Shown piece by piece: positions 1 through 12,000 of a stretch of 64,000 nt of DNA (position 1 is its first letter; each line of letters opens with the position of its first letter). Location: assembly GCA_018105865.1 (NCBI GenBank), contig CM030848.1, positions 11,226,699 through 11,290,698 on the forward strand, written 5' to 3'. This DNA comes from Metaphire vulgaris (taxonomy: Eukaryota > Annelida > Clitellata > Crassiclitellata > Megascolecidae). Under the pieces are notes generated by a model. That model saw only the letters and a program-made list of their open reading frames with translations, had not been told where the DNA came from and searched no databases. Made by a program: the position numbers and the translations under genes.

Positions 1-209
1 CAATGTTACTAGTAATCATCACTATACATTAATTACTCACTGATTGATACCTAATTACAACTGGTGCTATACATATTATTGATACTATTAGTAGTACGGT
101 ACATGTAGTATTGTTACTCTTACTCAGCATTGAGCATTTGCAGTGACTGGACCCTTCCTCCAGAATGCCTTGAACCATCCATTCAGGCCTCACTACTTTA
201 TCATGCGAC

Positions 210-278
210 TCCAATGCCAGGAGTGCCTCCGAGTAGAAATATAAGAGGCGCTACATAAATGCTACATTACATTACTTC
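210..278 (+). repeat. LINE 3'-end remnant with ACATT tail
   Basis: A GAGTAGAAATATAAGAGGCG stem-like segment runs into CTACATAAATGCTACATTAC. The same terminal structure recurs at 8225-8300 and 8550-8630, where it follows reverse-transcriptase C-terminal coding sequence. This is therefore the 3' end of a CR1/L2-like LINE inside a P450 intron. Confidence 0.55.
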
Positions 279-293
279 TGTTACTATTATTAC

Positions 294-499
294 TATATTT
301 TTGCAAAAGTGAAGAAACCTTAAACCTGCCTGGTCTGTCAAAGTGTGCTGCATGTTCCTGAAATAGTTTACCAGAAGCAATGCTCACACATACTTGTGGA
401 CCAAAGTGAAAAGATATTATAGGTCCATATTGCATGTGGTATTTCTCCAGAAACTGATGCAAACTTCCACATGACTGAATTTCATCCAAGTGGCCTCTC
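294..499 (-). CDS. Internal exon of a CYP20A1-like cytochrome P450
   Basis: This 206-bp minus-strand exon encodes RGHLDEIQSCGSLHQFLEKY followed by a segment with YGPIISFHFGPQV. The arrangement GSLHxFLxxxHxxYGPxxSFxFG is what I know from the N-terminal region of CYP20A1, the orphan microsomal P450, just after its membrane anchor. The later part (SLLQKY) matches the SLLRY region of that family. The exon is bounded by an acceptor (TATTTCATAG) and a donor (GTAATA), entering at phase 2 and leaving at phase 1, with 68 full codons open between. The haem-binding end of the protein would lie to the left of the window and the anchor exon to the right, but I could not find the anchor exon. It is divergent from the GALNT gene. 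The family assignment comes from remembered similarity; the open frame and splice sites are seen directly. Confidence 0.72.
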
Positions 500-867
500 C
501 TATGAAATACAACTTCAGGTATCAAAACTAAACTATTTATTTTCATGCAATGAGTAACAGTCATGTTATTGATGTTGATGCCTAAGCTTTGTTTTCATGA
601 TGTACTGGTAGAACACAGCTGGCAAACATAGGGAACGCATTCGTAAAGTGGAGCGTGAGACGATTGTGCACGGCACATGCTGTGCCATTATTACGAGAAA
701 AAAGAAATGACTCATCCTGCAAAATCAGTTAAATATCCAATTGTCCATTTACTAACATGGAAGAAAGCCTTTCCTGTTCAAACCAATTTTTGAAATTACT
801 CTTTTCAAAAGGAATGCATGATTTCTGAGTGGTTATGGAGACAAATTTCTGTCCCTGTGTCAATCTC

Positions 868-900
<33 letters not shown>

Positions 901-1180
901 GTGATTTTAGGTGGCTTAGGAGGCTAAGCAAACCTGTGTGAAAACCACTGAAGCAACTCTCTGCATTCAATAACCTAGTTTTCCAAGATAGCCTTTGAAT
1001 CCGTTTACTGTTTCAACTGTCACTCCCACCTCGTCCAAACTGTCACTCCCACCTCGTCTAAACTGTTCCATTTGTCTACAACCCTTGTACTAAAAACATT
1101 TTTATTTCCTGGACCCACCCTCTGCTTTAACAATTTGCATTTGTGGCCGCTTGTGCTGTCTGCCAAAGCAATATGAAAGA
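868..1180 (-). mobile_element. LINE 3' fragment with (TTA)n tail
   Basis: Read on the minus strand, this piece encodes VVDKWNSLDEVGVTV and VNGFKGYL. That is the WNxLPxEVV...VNxFKxxLD signature of the C-terminus of many non-LTR reverse transcriptases, and it is followed by a (TTA)n tail at 868-900. A 24-bp piece containing CACTCCCACCTCGTC is duplicated in tandem at about 1020-1065. The same family reappears at 35013-35233, so the microsatellites there are LINE tails. Confidence 0.6.
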
Positions 1181-3380
1181 TTCAAACTGTCAGGAAATAT
1201 TCATAGGTCTATATGAAATCTCGAGCATAACTTTAATGCAAATTCCAGGAACTTTTATAATTCAGTACATACACTTTGTCTTCACAGTTTGGTCCAGGAA
1301 TTTGAAGAATTGTTTTGAGTGGTTTCTTAAACAGTCTCTGAAAAATTAATGTTAGAATAAATATTTCAGCACTGTAGGGCACACATGTTTTCTTCCAATT
1401 CCAGTAACAGTTTATTATTTCCAAATCAGTACACATTAACACATCATAATAGTAATTTCAGAAAGGCTACACAATTAATAATACAATACAGTAGAAAGAT
1501 AATACGGTCATTGCCGGTAATTATTAAAACATCATACATAATTTAAATTACAAATGTTATTAAGGTTTCATAAAGTGAGAGTAAGCAATTGATAGTCTTT
1601 CTGATTTATCGGATTAAGTACTGGATATAAAAGAAACATGAGCATATAACTCAAATAATTATCAATGAGATAGAAAGCAAAGGGAATAATGATTTTTTTA
1701 TAACCTATGTTAAAAAAAGAGTTGCTCATAATTACACACAATGTTCATTCTGAAGTTGCCAAATATATGCAAATATACACAGTATTACCAGGCAGGACAA
1801 GTTAAAATAAGACTTCTGCATATCAATCAAAACACGAACTACCGGTATTTACATTTTCAGTTGAGTTATAGATGAGGAAATTATGATACAAATAAACCTC
1901 AGATACTATGCATCCAGTTTTGAGATTTTATTTAAAACCAGACAATAATGCTAAAAATCAGAATCTCAAGCCAATCATAGTAGTAATATCACCACACAAT
2001 TCTGATCATATTAGGCTATTAGCCCTGGACGTAGGACCGTAGGTAAGCCTTCCTATATTTGATTCAGACAACAGCTCTGGCAATAGTTAACTTAAGATAC
2101 ATTTAAAATACCATAAATACCATAATCGTATTGTCCACATCTGTACAAGTACCAACTCTTTGATGCTTATGATAACGTAACAATTGACTGTATTCGTGAA
2201 ATTATTGGATTGAATTCAATAGTGTGGCAATACATTACACCGTATATTATTAAGAATCGTCAACACTCTTATACACTTCAGCCACTTATGTTATCTGAGT
2301 TTGCAAATAAAGATTTCTAAAATTGCAAAGATCCAGATAGTGAAACCACTTACTTGGTAAATGAAAACCAAAACCGCTACGCAAATAATAGCTAACTGCA
2401 AGTATAACATAATCCAGCTCTTTTGAAAAATTAATATTTCAACCAGACCTAAAAATTGAACTAGACCCTAAAGTCGTGCGGGCTACATTTGTTGCTACCA
2501 GTCTGGGTCAGTGGGTGACCTTTGCATTAGAAAACTTTTCCACTATGCTACGCTTCGATTGGAGAATTACAAAACTAGGCCTAATACCTATTGAATATTC
2601 ACATTGGAGGCGGTGACTGGCGACAGGCGACTGGCGAGCGATCAATTGTCTTGAGTAATTTAGTAAGCAATTAAGCTTAATCTTTCTTTAATTAGCTAAA
2701 AGTTTCGAACTATTAAATGTTTATGGCGGGTCCTGTTATAGCTTTGGAGAATTGTAAAGTAGGAGTAGTAGAACTGAGGATGTGGAGCTTGTTGTTTGAC
2801 CAGTCTTACCTCCTGGTCTTACTGCGTGTCAATAGTAATCTTTCTTTAATTAGCTAGTAGGCATTATTGGTGGGTTTTCGAAACAAGTAATGTTTTGAAT
2901 ACGCCAGCGATCGCCAAAGGTCAGTGGTATTCATGAGGGTGCCCCATATTGAGTGGTCAGTGGCTGTTGGGTTATTAGCATACCTAACAACAAATGGAGA
3001 AAATGACTTTTTGGAGCCGCCAGTTTTGAATCCTGCCAATCGATATTTTCAGACGCTGTCAACCTGGTCAACCACTACGGTCAACCACAACCTCTCCTCA
3101 ATCCATTTCTCTGTCAGAACTTGGTTGTAAGTTTAGACCTAAACCCTTCTTGAATTTATCCAGATACAACTGAAGGAATTAACTATCCTTGCCAAACAAA
3201 CTGAGGATGTGGAGCTTGTTGTTTGACCATTCAAAAACTTTTGCTTAAAAAAGGATGCAAGAATAACTATCGCCCCATCTCAAAGAATCAAAACTTACTG
3301 AGAAAATTGGTGGCTGACCGGTCGCTATATAATGAAGGGTAAACATCCTGCAACTGCGTGTCAATAGTCAATACTAACTG
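1181..3380. other. Intergenic stretch without a recognised gene
   Basis: The stretch is AT-rich with only short open frames. Some segments are internally repeated. The block starting AACTGAGGATGTGGAGCTTG occurs near 2770 and again near 3200, and TCTTTCTTTAATTAGCTA occurs near 2680 and 2840. These look like fragments of an older dispersed repeat. I see no exon I can support. Confidence 0.5.
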
Positions 3381-3384
3381 GCCT

Positions 3385-4175
3385 TTGTCACCTCTCTGCT
3401 GCATTTGATACTATAGATCACAAAATTCTGCTGAACGCTTTGGTTTGATCTGAAATAGCTCACAACTGGTTTTCATCTTATCTTAAATCCCGGTCTTTTC
3501 AAGTGTCCTGTCTTAGCCAAAGCAAACATTATTGGCCTCAAGGATCTGTTCTTGGGCCTGTACTGTTCAGCCTTTACACCACACCACTCTCATCTTTAAT
3601 CAGCAAAAATCACCAAATGTTAAAACCTTGAATTACGCCTATTATTGAGCGATCGCCAATGCTTGGATGGTTACCTTAACCCTTCTAAGACAGAGTGGGC
3701 AACAACTCAAAAAAATTGACAATCCTAAACTAGTGGTGGCTCCACATAATCCCTGTTCCAACCTAGAGGATTCAAATTTGATTCTTTTGCCCCAAATTTA
3801 TTCAAAAGTGCCTGGACCACCCAGTGGCCTAGATACTCTGTTGGGACCCTAGTCCACTCCAAATTAATTATTGTAATACCTATAACAAACAAATGGTTGG
3901 CCCCACTTGATTGCTGTTACTAAGTCACCTAAGTTCTCCCACCCCAACTAAAATCCCCACTTGCCTAATCCTGGAGCCAATATAAGCCACTGCCCCATTT
4001 GTCTACCTAGGTCCATTAGCCCCTCATCGATATTTTCACTCTGTCACACTAAATCAATCATCCCTGGTCAACCACTGCGGTGTCTGGAACTCATTTCCCT
4101 CGCACTTGACCAAACAATAAAATCTGATTTCATTTCTATAAAATATCTCCTCAAGTCTTCAGGTCAACGTTGATT
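3385..4175 (+). mobile_element. Degraded LINE reverse transcriptase (CR1/L2-like)
   Basis: Broken frames read LSAAFDTIDHKILL, WFSSYLKSRSFQV, GSVLGPVLFSLY and LNPSKTE in the order expected of a non-LTR reverse transcriptase fingers/palm region. The GVWNSFPSHLTKQ end is near 4090. Stops and frameshifts interrupt it, and the catalytic YADD box is not intact. The block at about 3731-3992 interrupts the element and resembles the 185-bp hAT MITE family seen at 23160 and 58097, so it is probably a nested insertion. It is a dead copy on the plus strand. Confidence 0.68.
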
Positions 4176-4345
4176 GCTGGGAGAGATTGAAATGGCCATA
4201 GCGACGCCTAAGAATGCAGCTATTTGCATTGCCGTGTCTACATTTCTCTTGACCATACTTATTTACTCAAATACTCCAAGTTTCCAACGTTGATTGCGGA
4301 GAGAGAGAAAATGGCCACGTCGTGTATTTGCATTGCCGTAGGGCG
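4165..4345. promoter_or_regulatory. Duplicated module with octamer and YY1-like motifs
   Basis: Two related blocks (about 4165-4235 and 4285-4340) each begin CAACGTTGATTGC. Each continues through a purine stretch to AAATGGCC (YY1-like) and then has ATTTGCATTGCCGT, which contains the POU octamer ATTTGCAT. They lie between divergent genes just before CpG-richer sequence (4300-4480). A regulatory role is inference. Confidence 0.3.
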
Positions 4346-4843
4346 ATCGCTCTTAGACGAACGGCCGTCGTCTCCTGCGACTGGATGCGTTTAACTGCGG
4401 CGATGAAGACCCTTCGCGTACGGTCTTATTCGACAGCGAAGATAATCTTCTCCGCCTCTTAGGTCTAAGAGGTTAGCCGTTGATCGCTCGGAACTACTTC
4501 ACCAAGTAAGACGAACAGATTTATGTAGCGCTGCTCGGAAGCTTGACGCCGATCGAAGTCGACGGGAGGGTAGCTTGTGTTTATGTAGTAATAGGGGCAG
4601 GGGTTTGATTGTGGGTATTAATATGCCAGGATCGTGTGACTGAGAAGTTTTAGCCCCGTGGTGCTGTATGCGTGAAGGAAGATTGAGTTTGAAGGTTGCT
4701 TGAATATTAACAGCTGCAGAGTAAGATGATGGTTGCGTCATGGACCCACTGTAGCATATTGGTTCAGGTGACATGATTATCCAGTGCCTAACAAGCTCCA
4801 CCGCTGGTCTTAAGGGGTCCATGGCACAAATTCTGGCCATGGC

Positions 4844-4845
<2 letters not shown>

Positions 4846-4894
<49 letters not shown>
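4846..4894. repeat. (AT)n microsatellite
   Basis: This is an uninterrupted AT dinucleotide array of about 49 bp. Confidence 0.95.
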
Positions 4895-4896
<2 letters not shown>

Positions 4897-4929
4897 AGAG
4901 CAAGGGCCGGTCCTTTTAACCTTGACCCG

Positions 4930-5090
4930 TTAACCGTAAGTTCAATTTGAAAACATCAAAATGCTTTGATGTAGGCCGCAGGATGCCGGCATAGATGCTG
5001 GCAACATCAAAGCACTTTGATGTAGCCGCGCAGGACGCCGGCATAGGCGCCGGCAACATCAAAGTGCTTATGTAGGCAAGACACTAGGCT
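4930..5090. repeat. Tandem hairpin-forming repeat
   Basis: A unit of about 64 bp occurs twice and partly a third time. Each contains AACATCAAAGCACTTTGATG, a near-perfect palindrome, followed by GCCGGCATAGGCGCCGGC, a second palindrome. Flanking sequence (GACCCGTTAACCG and GAGCGGTTAACTGGT) suggests the ends of a small palindromic element. Confidence 0.55.
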
Positions 5091-5321
5091 GCCGCTAACA
5101 ACCGATTAACCGGTCTTTTATTGAGCGGTTAACTGGTCCTTTAAAACCAGCGGTTTTAACAATCTTAATTGAAATTGATTTTTTTGGTCATTATCTACAT
5201 TATCTCCACTACATTCCTTTTGGCCATTATCCACATTATCTCCATTTCGTTCTTTATAGCAGCCATCTTTTAAAATGTAATAGTACTAGTATTTGTTTGT
5301 TTTGTGGCTTTATTTTGGAGC

Positions 5322-5400
5322 AGCACTATGGCCCAGTGGTTATCCAGTAAGATTGTCAATCTTGAGGTCTATGGTTTGAATTCTATATGTTCCTAATTGT
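5322..5400 (+). mobile_element. tRNA-derived SINE head (degenerate)
   Basis: TATGGCCCAGTGGTTATCCA resembles a Pol III A box, and GGTTTGAATTC about 50 bp later resembles a B box (GGTTCGAATCC), the spacing of a tRNA-derived SINE. It lies about 120 bp before the first coding exon of the GALNT gene. Confidence 0.45.
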
Positions 5401-5519
5401 TGATTTAGTCATGATAGTTTGGGATGTAAAGCTAGTAGCATTTTCCGAAAAGAACCACTTATTTCCATGTGGTGTATAATTACATCGATCTTCTGATGAT
5501 TTATTTTCCAGTGGCTAAC

Positions 5520-5736
5520 ATGGTAGCTAGACTCAGAGTGCAATACTGCAAGGTAATAGTATTAACGTCACTGGTATGGATACTGGTGGACGTTTGCCTG
5601 CTGACCTACTACACTGACTGCATGATGAATTCGCAGTCACAGAGTGGATGTGGCAGTGGCGGTCGTGAGCGGAGGTCTTCGGGTCACAGTTCGTCTACCA
5701 GTTCCGCTGGGTTTTTTGGACGGCTGCTGCCGGGAG
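5520..5736 (+). CDS. GALNT exon 1: start, TM anchor and stem
   Basis: Encodes residues 1-72. MVARLRVQ is followed by the anchor [20 protein letters not shown], close to the YCKVVLATSLxWVLxD segment of GALNT1/13. A Ser/Gly-rich stem follows, longer than in vertebrates. An acceptor (TTTTCCAG) ends at 5511, so the 5' UTR is probably spliced. The donor is GTAGGT and exit is phase 1. Confidence 0.9.
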
Positions 5737-5998
5737 GTAGGTTTATTGCATCCGGTTCTGTTTGCCGCAGTTCCTTCAGATAGCGACTTTCAGTTTCATC
5801 ATTCAGATTTTGTATTGCTCTGCGGTCAGGTAGATGATATATCATTGGAGCTTTGTTCATTACCATAGAACTTGTTTTGATCAAAGTAAATTAAATGTAT
5901 TCAGTTAGTGGTCTTCAGTTAGTGGTCTTCAGTTAGTGGTCTTCGATTAGTGGTCTTCGATTAGTGGTCCCCCTCCGTCCAAGACCTTCTCGAGAGGC

Positions 5999-6064
<66 letters not shown>

Positions 6065-9000
6065 TTGTTTAAAATTGTTCTTGTGTGAAGTTAGCTGTTG
6101 TTGTAGACGTTTGTAATTAATTATTTAACTCTCGTGCTGTTTATTTGTTTTATTTGTTCTTTTCTGCTTTTCATATTTATATTTGTCATTTGTCTTGTTA
6201 TTTTTATTGTTTTTCATATTTATATTTGTGATTTGTCTTGGATCATGTTAACCATTTCACTATGTCGTCTTCATGTTACAGCTTTGCAGAATTAGTTTTA
6301 TCACAGCTTCAAAATATTTTGTTTGTAAATGATTTTGAATGAAATTTACTTGTGGATCATTTATGGCTTACAATGGCAACTGAGACTATTAACTGTGTGT
6401 TGTGTATGTGCAGTAATGAAACTGAAGATGACTGATGCTCCTGGAGAGATGGGAAGACCAGTTGTTATTCCCGAGTCCCAGAAGCAGCTAATGAAAGAGA
6501 AGTTTAAAATCAATCAGTTCAATCTCATGGCCAGTGATATAATTTCTCCAAATCGAAGTCTATCAGATATTAGGATGGATGCGTAAGTTTCATCCACGTT
6601 ACTGTACAACTTAGATTAACTTATAAAAAAGCCTTTTCTTGAAAACTGTCTAGTTTCTGGCTTTGAGGTAAAAAGTAAGAATTAGAAAAATGTTTCTGAA
6701 TGAGAAATTGAAAGCTAAAGCAGTTTTGTGATTACAGCTGGTGAGAACGTGGGACAGAGACTGAGTCCACATCCTATTAAGTTCTGTCTCAACGTCCTTG
6801 TGCAAAATATGAACTATAACTAAATACATTTATGCTTCTGTTTGTAATTCAATTGCAGAATTGAAAACGGTAAACATTTGCAAAGGCTTCACAGCACAGT
6901 TGCTGAACTTATGTTGCAATGATATAGTTTTAATAAAGTTGCCGGATGTACGAGTATAACAAATTAGTGACATTGAATTTTATAATATATTCACAGTCAA
7001 ATTAAGTATCTGATAAATATGATTGTATTGTTTATGTGTTAAGGTGTAAAAGAAAATCATATCCCGTGGATGCATTGCCGACCACTAGCATTGTTATCGT
7101 TTTCCACAATGAGGCATGGTCTACATTAATCCGTACAATTTGGAGTGTTATAAATCGATCTCCGTGGAAGTTGCTCGAGGAGATCATTCTTGTAGATGAT
7201 GCCAGCGAGAGAGGTATGCAGATGTGTAACCCCTTCGTAGCAGGGCTCTTCGTGGTGGAGAATTTTTAACGGGAGAATTTTTTATTTTGCATGTCTCCAT
7301 ATCTGAGCTAAATGGTAGTAGGCAATGAATCCAATTGTTAGATGAGGTAGTAGTAGGAGAGGTGTATTGCTGGTGATTCTGATTTAAGTCACTGCCTTCT
7401 TCAGACCAGGTGTATGATCTCAGCCAAGCGATTTACATAATGATGTACCATATGAAAGTAGAATGACAAATTATGCTGAGACTGATCTTTTGATTTCTTT
7501 GTTTAAATTCTATCTGTTTCTCTTTGGCACACAGAGAAACAGATAGAATTTAAAGCAAGCAGATAGAACAGAACACTAAATGAATGGTTAAATGATAGAG
7601 AGGTGAATGGAGGGGCTGTGAAAAAGTGAAAAGGAAGGTGGAAAAGATGGTATATGGTATGAAGCGAAATTAGTAGTGTAAACCTTTGTTATGAATAGAG
7701 TTGGCTTCATTCTAAGAATTAAAAATTTAATAATTTAACAAATATTCATCTAATGAATTTGAATTGTGTGTGTGTGTGTGTGCGCGCACATTTATCTAAT
7801 CGCATTTGGTGTTTTGCTGCAGTGAGAATATTTATTATTGACTGTAGAGTCTGGCTTACGGATGCAGATATGTGGATAGACCGTAACAATTATCCAGAAT
7901 AGCTAAGTTTTGGGATCAAGTGCCAAGTATAATGTCATAATGATATTATGAATGTCAGATTAATTTATATTCTCAGGATGACATCTGATTAGAAATGATT
8001 TTACAGACTTTTTAGGCACTAAGCTGGAAGACTATGTCGCCAGCCTACCTGTCCAGGTGCACGTGGAAAGAATGGGAGAAAGAAGTGGGCTTATAAGAGC
8101 CCGTCTTAAAGGTAATATGACATGACATTAGTATCACACAACTATTGATTGATTGAGTGTTTTTCATGTTCATTTTATTTAAATGTGTGTGTATGACAGG
8201 TTTTTGAAAAAGAATGACAGCTATCTTGTCTAGTATTTCTTGCACCTCTGAGTAGAAATAGAAGAGGTGCTATACAAATGTCACATTACATTACATTACA
8301 TTCATGACTTGGCCAATAGATTTTATATTTAGATGGCTGTGATATATATAAGTCATTTCAATGTCATCGGCATACGATGTGTGCCCCAAGCACGAACCTC
8401 GTTGTTCCTGAAACGAGGTTTTGTATCAGTTGGCCCTATCCTTTGGAATGCTCTTGACGCCAGTATGCGTGGCTTAGCAACTCCTCATTCTATGGCCCTC
8501 TTTTTGAAACGACTTAAAACTTATCTCTTTGTCAATATACAGTAATTTGCTGTGGGAGCGCTTCTGAGTGATTCTTCAGAAGAGGCGCTATACAAATATT
8601 TTGTTACATTACATTACATTACATTGCAATTGATTGGATTCGATGTAGAGTGGTTGAGCACTGTTTAGGAATTATCATTGTTTTGTGTTGATGAGGTGCT
8701 GCCCGTGCCAAGGGAAAAGTCATAACATTTCTCGATGCCCATTGTGAATGCACGGATGGTTGGCTGGAGCCTCTTATGTATGAGATATACAAAGATAGGT
8801 TAGAGTTTTTGCTATTTATTCACTATTATTTTTACTTTACTATATATTCTTTTTCCATGCCGTCAGTTGATTTGTTTATTTTTTGTGTGTCTATCACAAA
8901 TAGGTTAGGGTCCATCCATATAGTATGTGCACCCTGAGGGGGGGTTGGATTTGGGAAATTTTGCATATGTACGGTGTGCAAACAGGGGGAGCGGGTTGAA

Positions 9001-12000
9001 AATATGCCGTTTTTGCATGAATACTATATGGATGAGCCCTTATCTTCTTCCAGTCATAGGAGTGAAATGTATAGAAAGCCTTGACTTTAAAAGATTGAAG
9101 TATTTAATTTATTGCAGATATTTGGCACCTGCTGTCAGAGATTTAAAAGAATAGCTACATTTGTGAGCCTTAAGTTTTGTGGTAGCCGTTAACCCCTTAT
9201 CTGTGTATTTAACTGTAACTCAATGTAAAATGGACAGATATATCCGGGATCTCCAGTTAAGGGGTTAAGACTTCTTGATGTTAGCTTCTTGTGGCAAATT
9301 AATTTAATTGTTGCTATTTAATTCTTTTCTTATGCAGGTTTGTTGGTGTTTTTTTCTTCATTCTTTAGGAAATCTGTTGTCTGTCCGATAATCGATGTAA
9401 TTAGTGACGAGTCATTTGAGTACATTACTGGATCCGACATGACATGGGGCGGATTTAACTGGAAGTTGAATTTCCGATGGTATCCTGTTCCGCAGCGAGA
9501 AGTGGAGAGGCGCGGAGGTGACCGAAGCCTTCCGCTCAGGTGCACCTTCATCTCGGGAAGAATTTAATAAATAAATAAGTTAGCAAATAAATGAAACAAA
9601 GGTTTTAAATTATAATGTGCACAGTAGTTTAATCTGTGAGACCAAAAATATTCATGCAATGATAGTAATTTGAATTTCTAAGATCTTAAATTGAGTTAAA
9701 AGGGAAGTTTTGAAGGCAGTTATCTTCTGCATTACATCCATAATTATTATTTTCATCAATATGGATTGTCCAGCAAGGGATTTACAGTTCCATCGAGATT
9801 CATTTTGGATTGATTTCTTTTCGTAGTCTTTGTTTAAGTGTAAAAACAACTGCTTTATGGAGTTAATTTCACTTATGTTTCTAGAACGCCGACCATGGCT
9901 GGTGGATTGTTTGCTATCGACCGAGAATATTTCTATGAAATTGGTTCGTATGATCCTGGAATGGACATCTGGGGCGGAGAAAATCTGGAAATGTCATTTC
10001 GTGTTGGTGTCATTTTTTCATACTTGTTTTACCCTACATGAAGGTTTTAACCCCTCTACTGGCCATGACTCATCTGTGCATCCATTTTACATTGCATTAC
10101 AGATTAATTGCTAGCAAAGGGGTTAAACTAGTGCTGTATTATTACTTATTTGGGTGCATTAGGGGTAGTTTAAGTAAAGTCTTTCTGTTGCTATCAATTT
10201 TATCTTTGTCATCATAGAAAAATTACTTCAGGCCATTTCATTACAGAAATTCTTTGAATACTAAAATGTTTGAATTCTTGTGGAGGTATTTTGTAAGTAA
10301 TTTTTGCATTTTTTATTCTTATTTTGATATTTGGCATCATTAGTTAAATGTTAATAATTTGGAACTCAAACAAAGTTTATCTATGTGTCAGCCTAAAGCT
10401 GTTGAGTTATTTGAATTTTGGATTTGTCTTTCGAAATGAGAACATTTGATAAGTGTTTCTCATTCTTAAGTTTTAGTTGAGTATTTTAAAACTTTTGCTG
10501 TTGATATATTTTTTATCAGCGCTGTGGTTAGCCCTGAGTGGACAGGTTTTAGGGGCATCTGAGAAATATGATTGCAATATGTGTAACAACAAAGTGACTG
10601 CTTAGCCTTGGAAAAGAAATCTCTAAAATTGTTGCTCGTTTAACATTTTGAAGAAGGAAAATCATAAAATCGTAAAAAATTAACTCGATAATCATTTTCG
10701 CTTGTGTGCTCTTGTGAGGAGGATTTTTGCTCATCTGTTGAAAGAAATAGCCTTTGGTCTGACTGTGTCCAGGCACCTAAGAATTGAATTGATACAAATG
10801 ACTTTTGTCTAATGTGGTAGGGTCCATTACATGTGTATACAGTATACAATAGTCTTGGTTTATTGGATTATTTTTACAATTTGTCACTTTTATGGGAGTG
10901 TTGAATAGCGCTATTGCATATTTTTACCTGACCCATAACAGAATGGTTTGCCCATTGTGAGCTCATTGCTATGGGTTGTCGAATTGAATAAACTTAGTGA
11001 TCTGTCATGCGAGTGACCTTTGACTTGGCACAGATCTGGATGTGCGGTGGAACGCTGCTGATTGTCACGTGCTCGCATGTGGGTCATGTATTTCGAAAGG
11101 CCACTCCTTACACTTTTCCCGGAGGAACCGGTAAAATCATAAACCACAACAATGCACGCCTGGCCGAGGTCTGGATGGACGAATGGCGTAACTTCTATTA
11201 CAAAATTAGTCCAGGTCATTATCTCTCGAATCGGACTGGCTGAGTGTCGTGCATGGCGCATGACTGATCGCATCTTTCAAAGACTTTCATTCAGAGTTTC
11301 CTATGTTTGTTGCTCGCTCACGTTTATTTATAATTTGTGTTTAATAATTTTGATTTTATGTTTTTGTGTGTGTTAATGGACTGGTATTTGAAAGCATTGT
11401 TGTCTTTTTGTTCATGGAGGCATATTTCTGTTTTATGACGAGAATCGGTGTTTCCAATTTTAGTATGTTTTTCAGATATCACTATTTTATGTGAGAAATA
11501 TTTATTATTAGGGCTGGGCCGAATATTCGCTTCATATTTGCTTCGGTGCCGAATAGTGTGAATAGTGTGTTCGTATTCGTCCGAATAGTGTTGGTCGAAA
11601 TGAATACGAATAGTGGTAATGTGATGTTCAAAATTTTTAAACGGTCTAGTGAGTGTTGTATTTGTTTAATTAAAGACTAATTCTTCAGCTTCATAAATTC
11701 AAGTGTATGCAAATACGCTTCTTTCTTTTGGCTAGCTTTCAAATATCGCAGTGACGAATTTTTTTATTCATGTGGCATATACGCTACAAGAATAATTCTG
11801 CCCGTTTCCGCTATATTTATTACTTATTTGATGATTCTTATCAGTAATAATAATAGCACACAGCAATGATAGCACTGTTGCTGTCTGCAATATTGCGACT
11901 TGCAGTGGGAGGGGGTATCGTATGCACTATTCGTATTCGGTATTTGTCAAATAGTGAACCCGGCTATTCGTATTTGTCCGAATAGTTCAAAACCCCTATT

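Noticed and set aside
1233..1442. Minus-strand frame with a QIPGPN stretch considered as the P450 anchor exon
   Set aside because: It lacks an N-terminal hydrophobic anchor followed by a phase-2 donor, and the rest does not resemble a P450.
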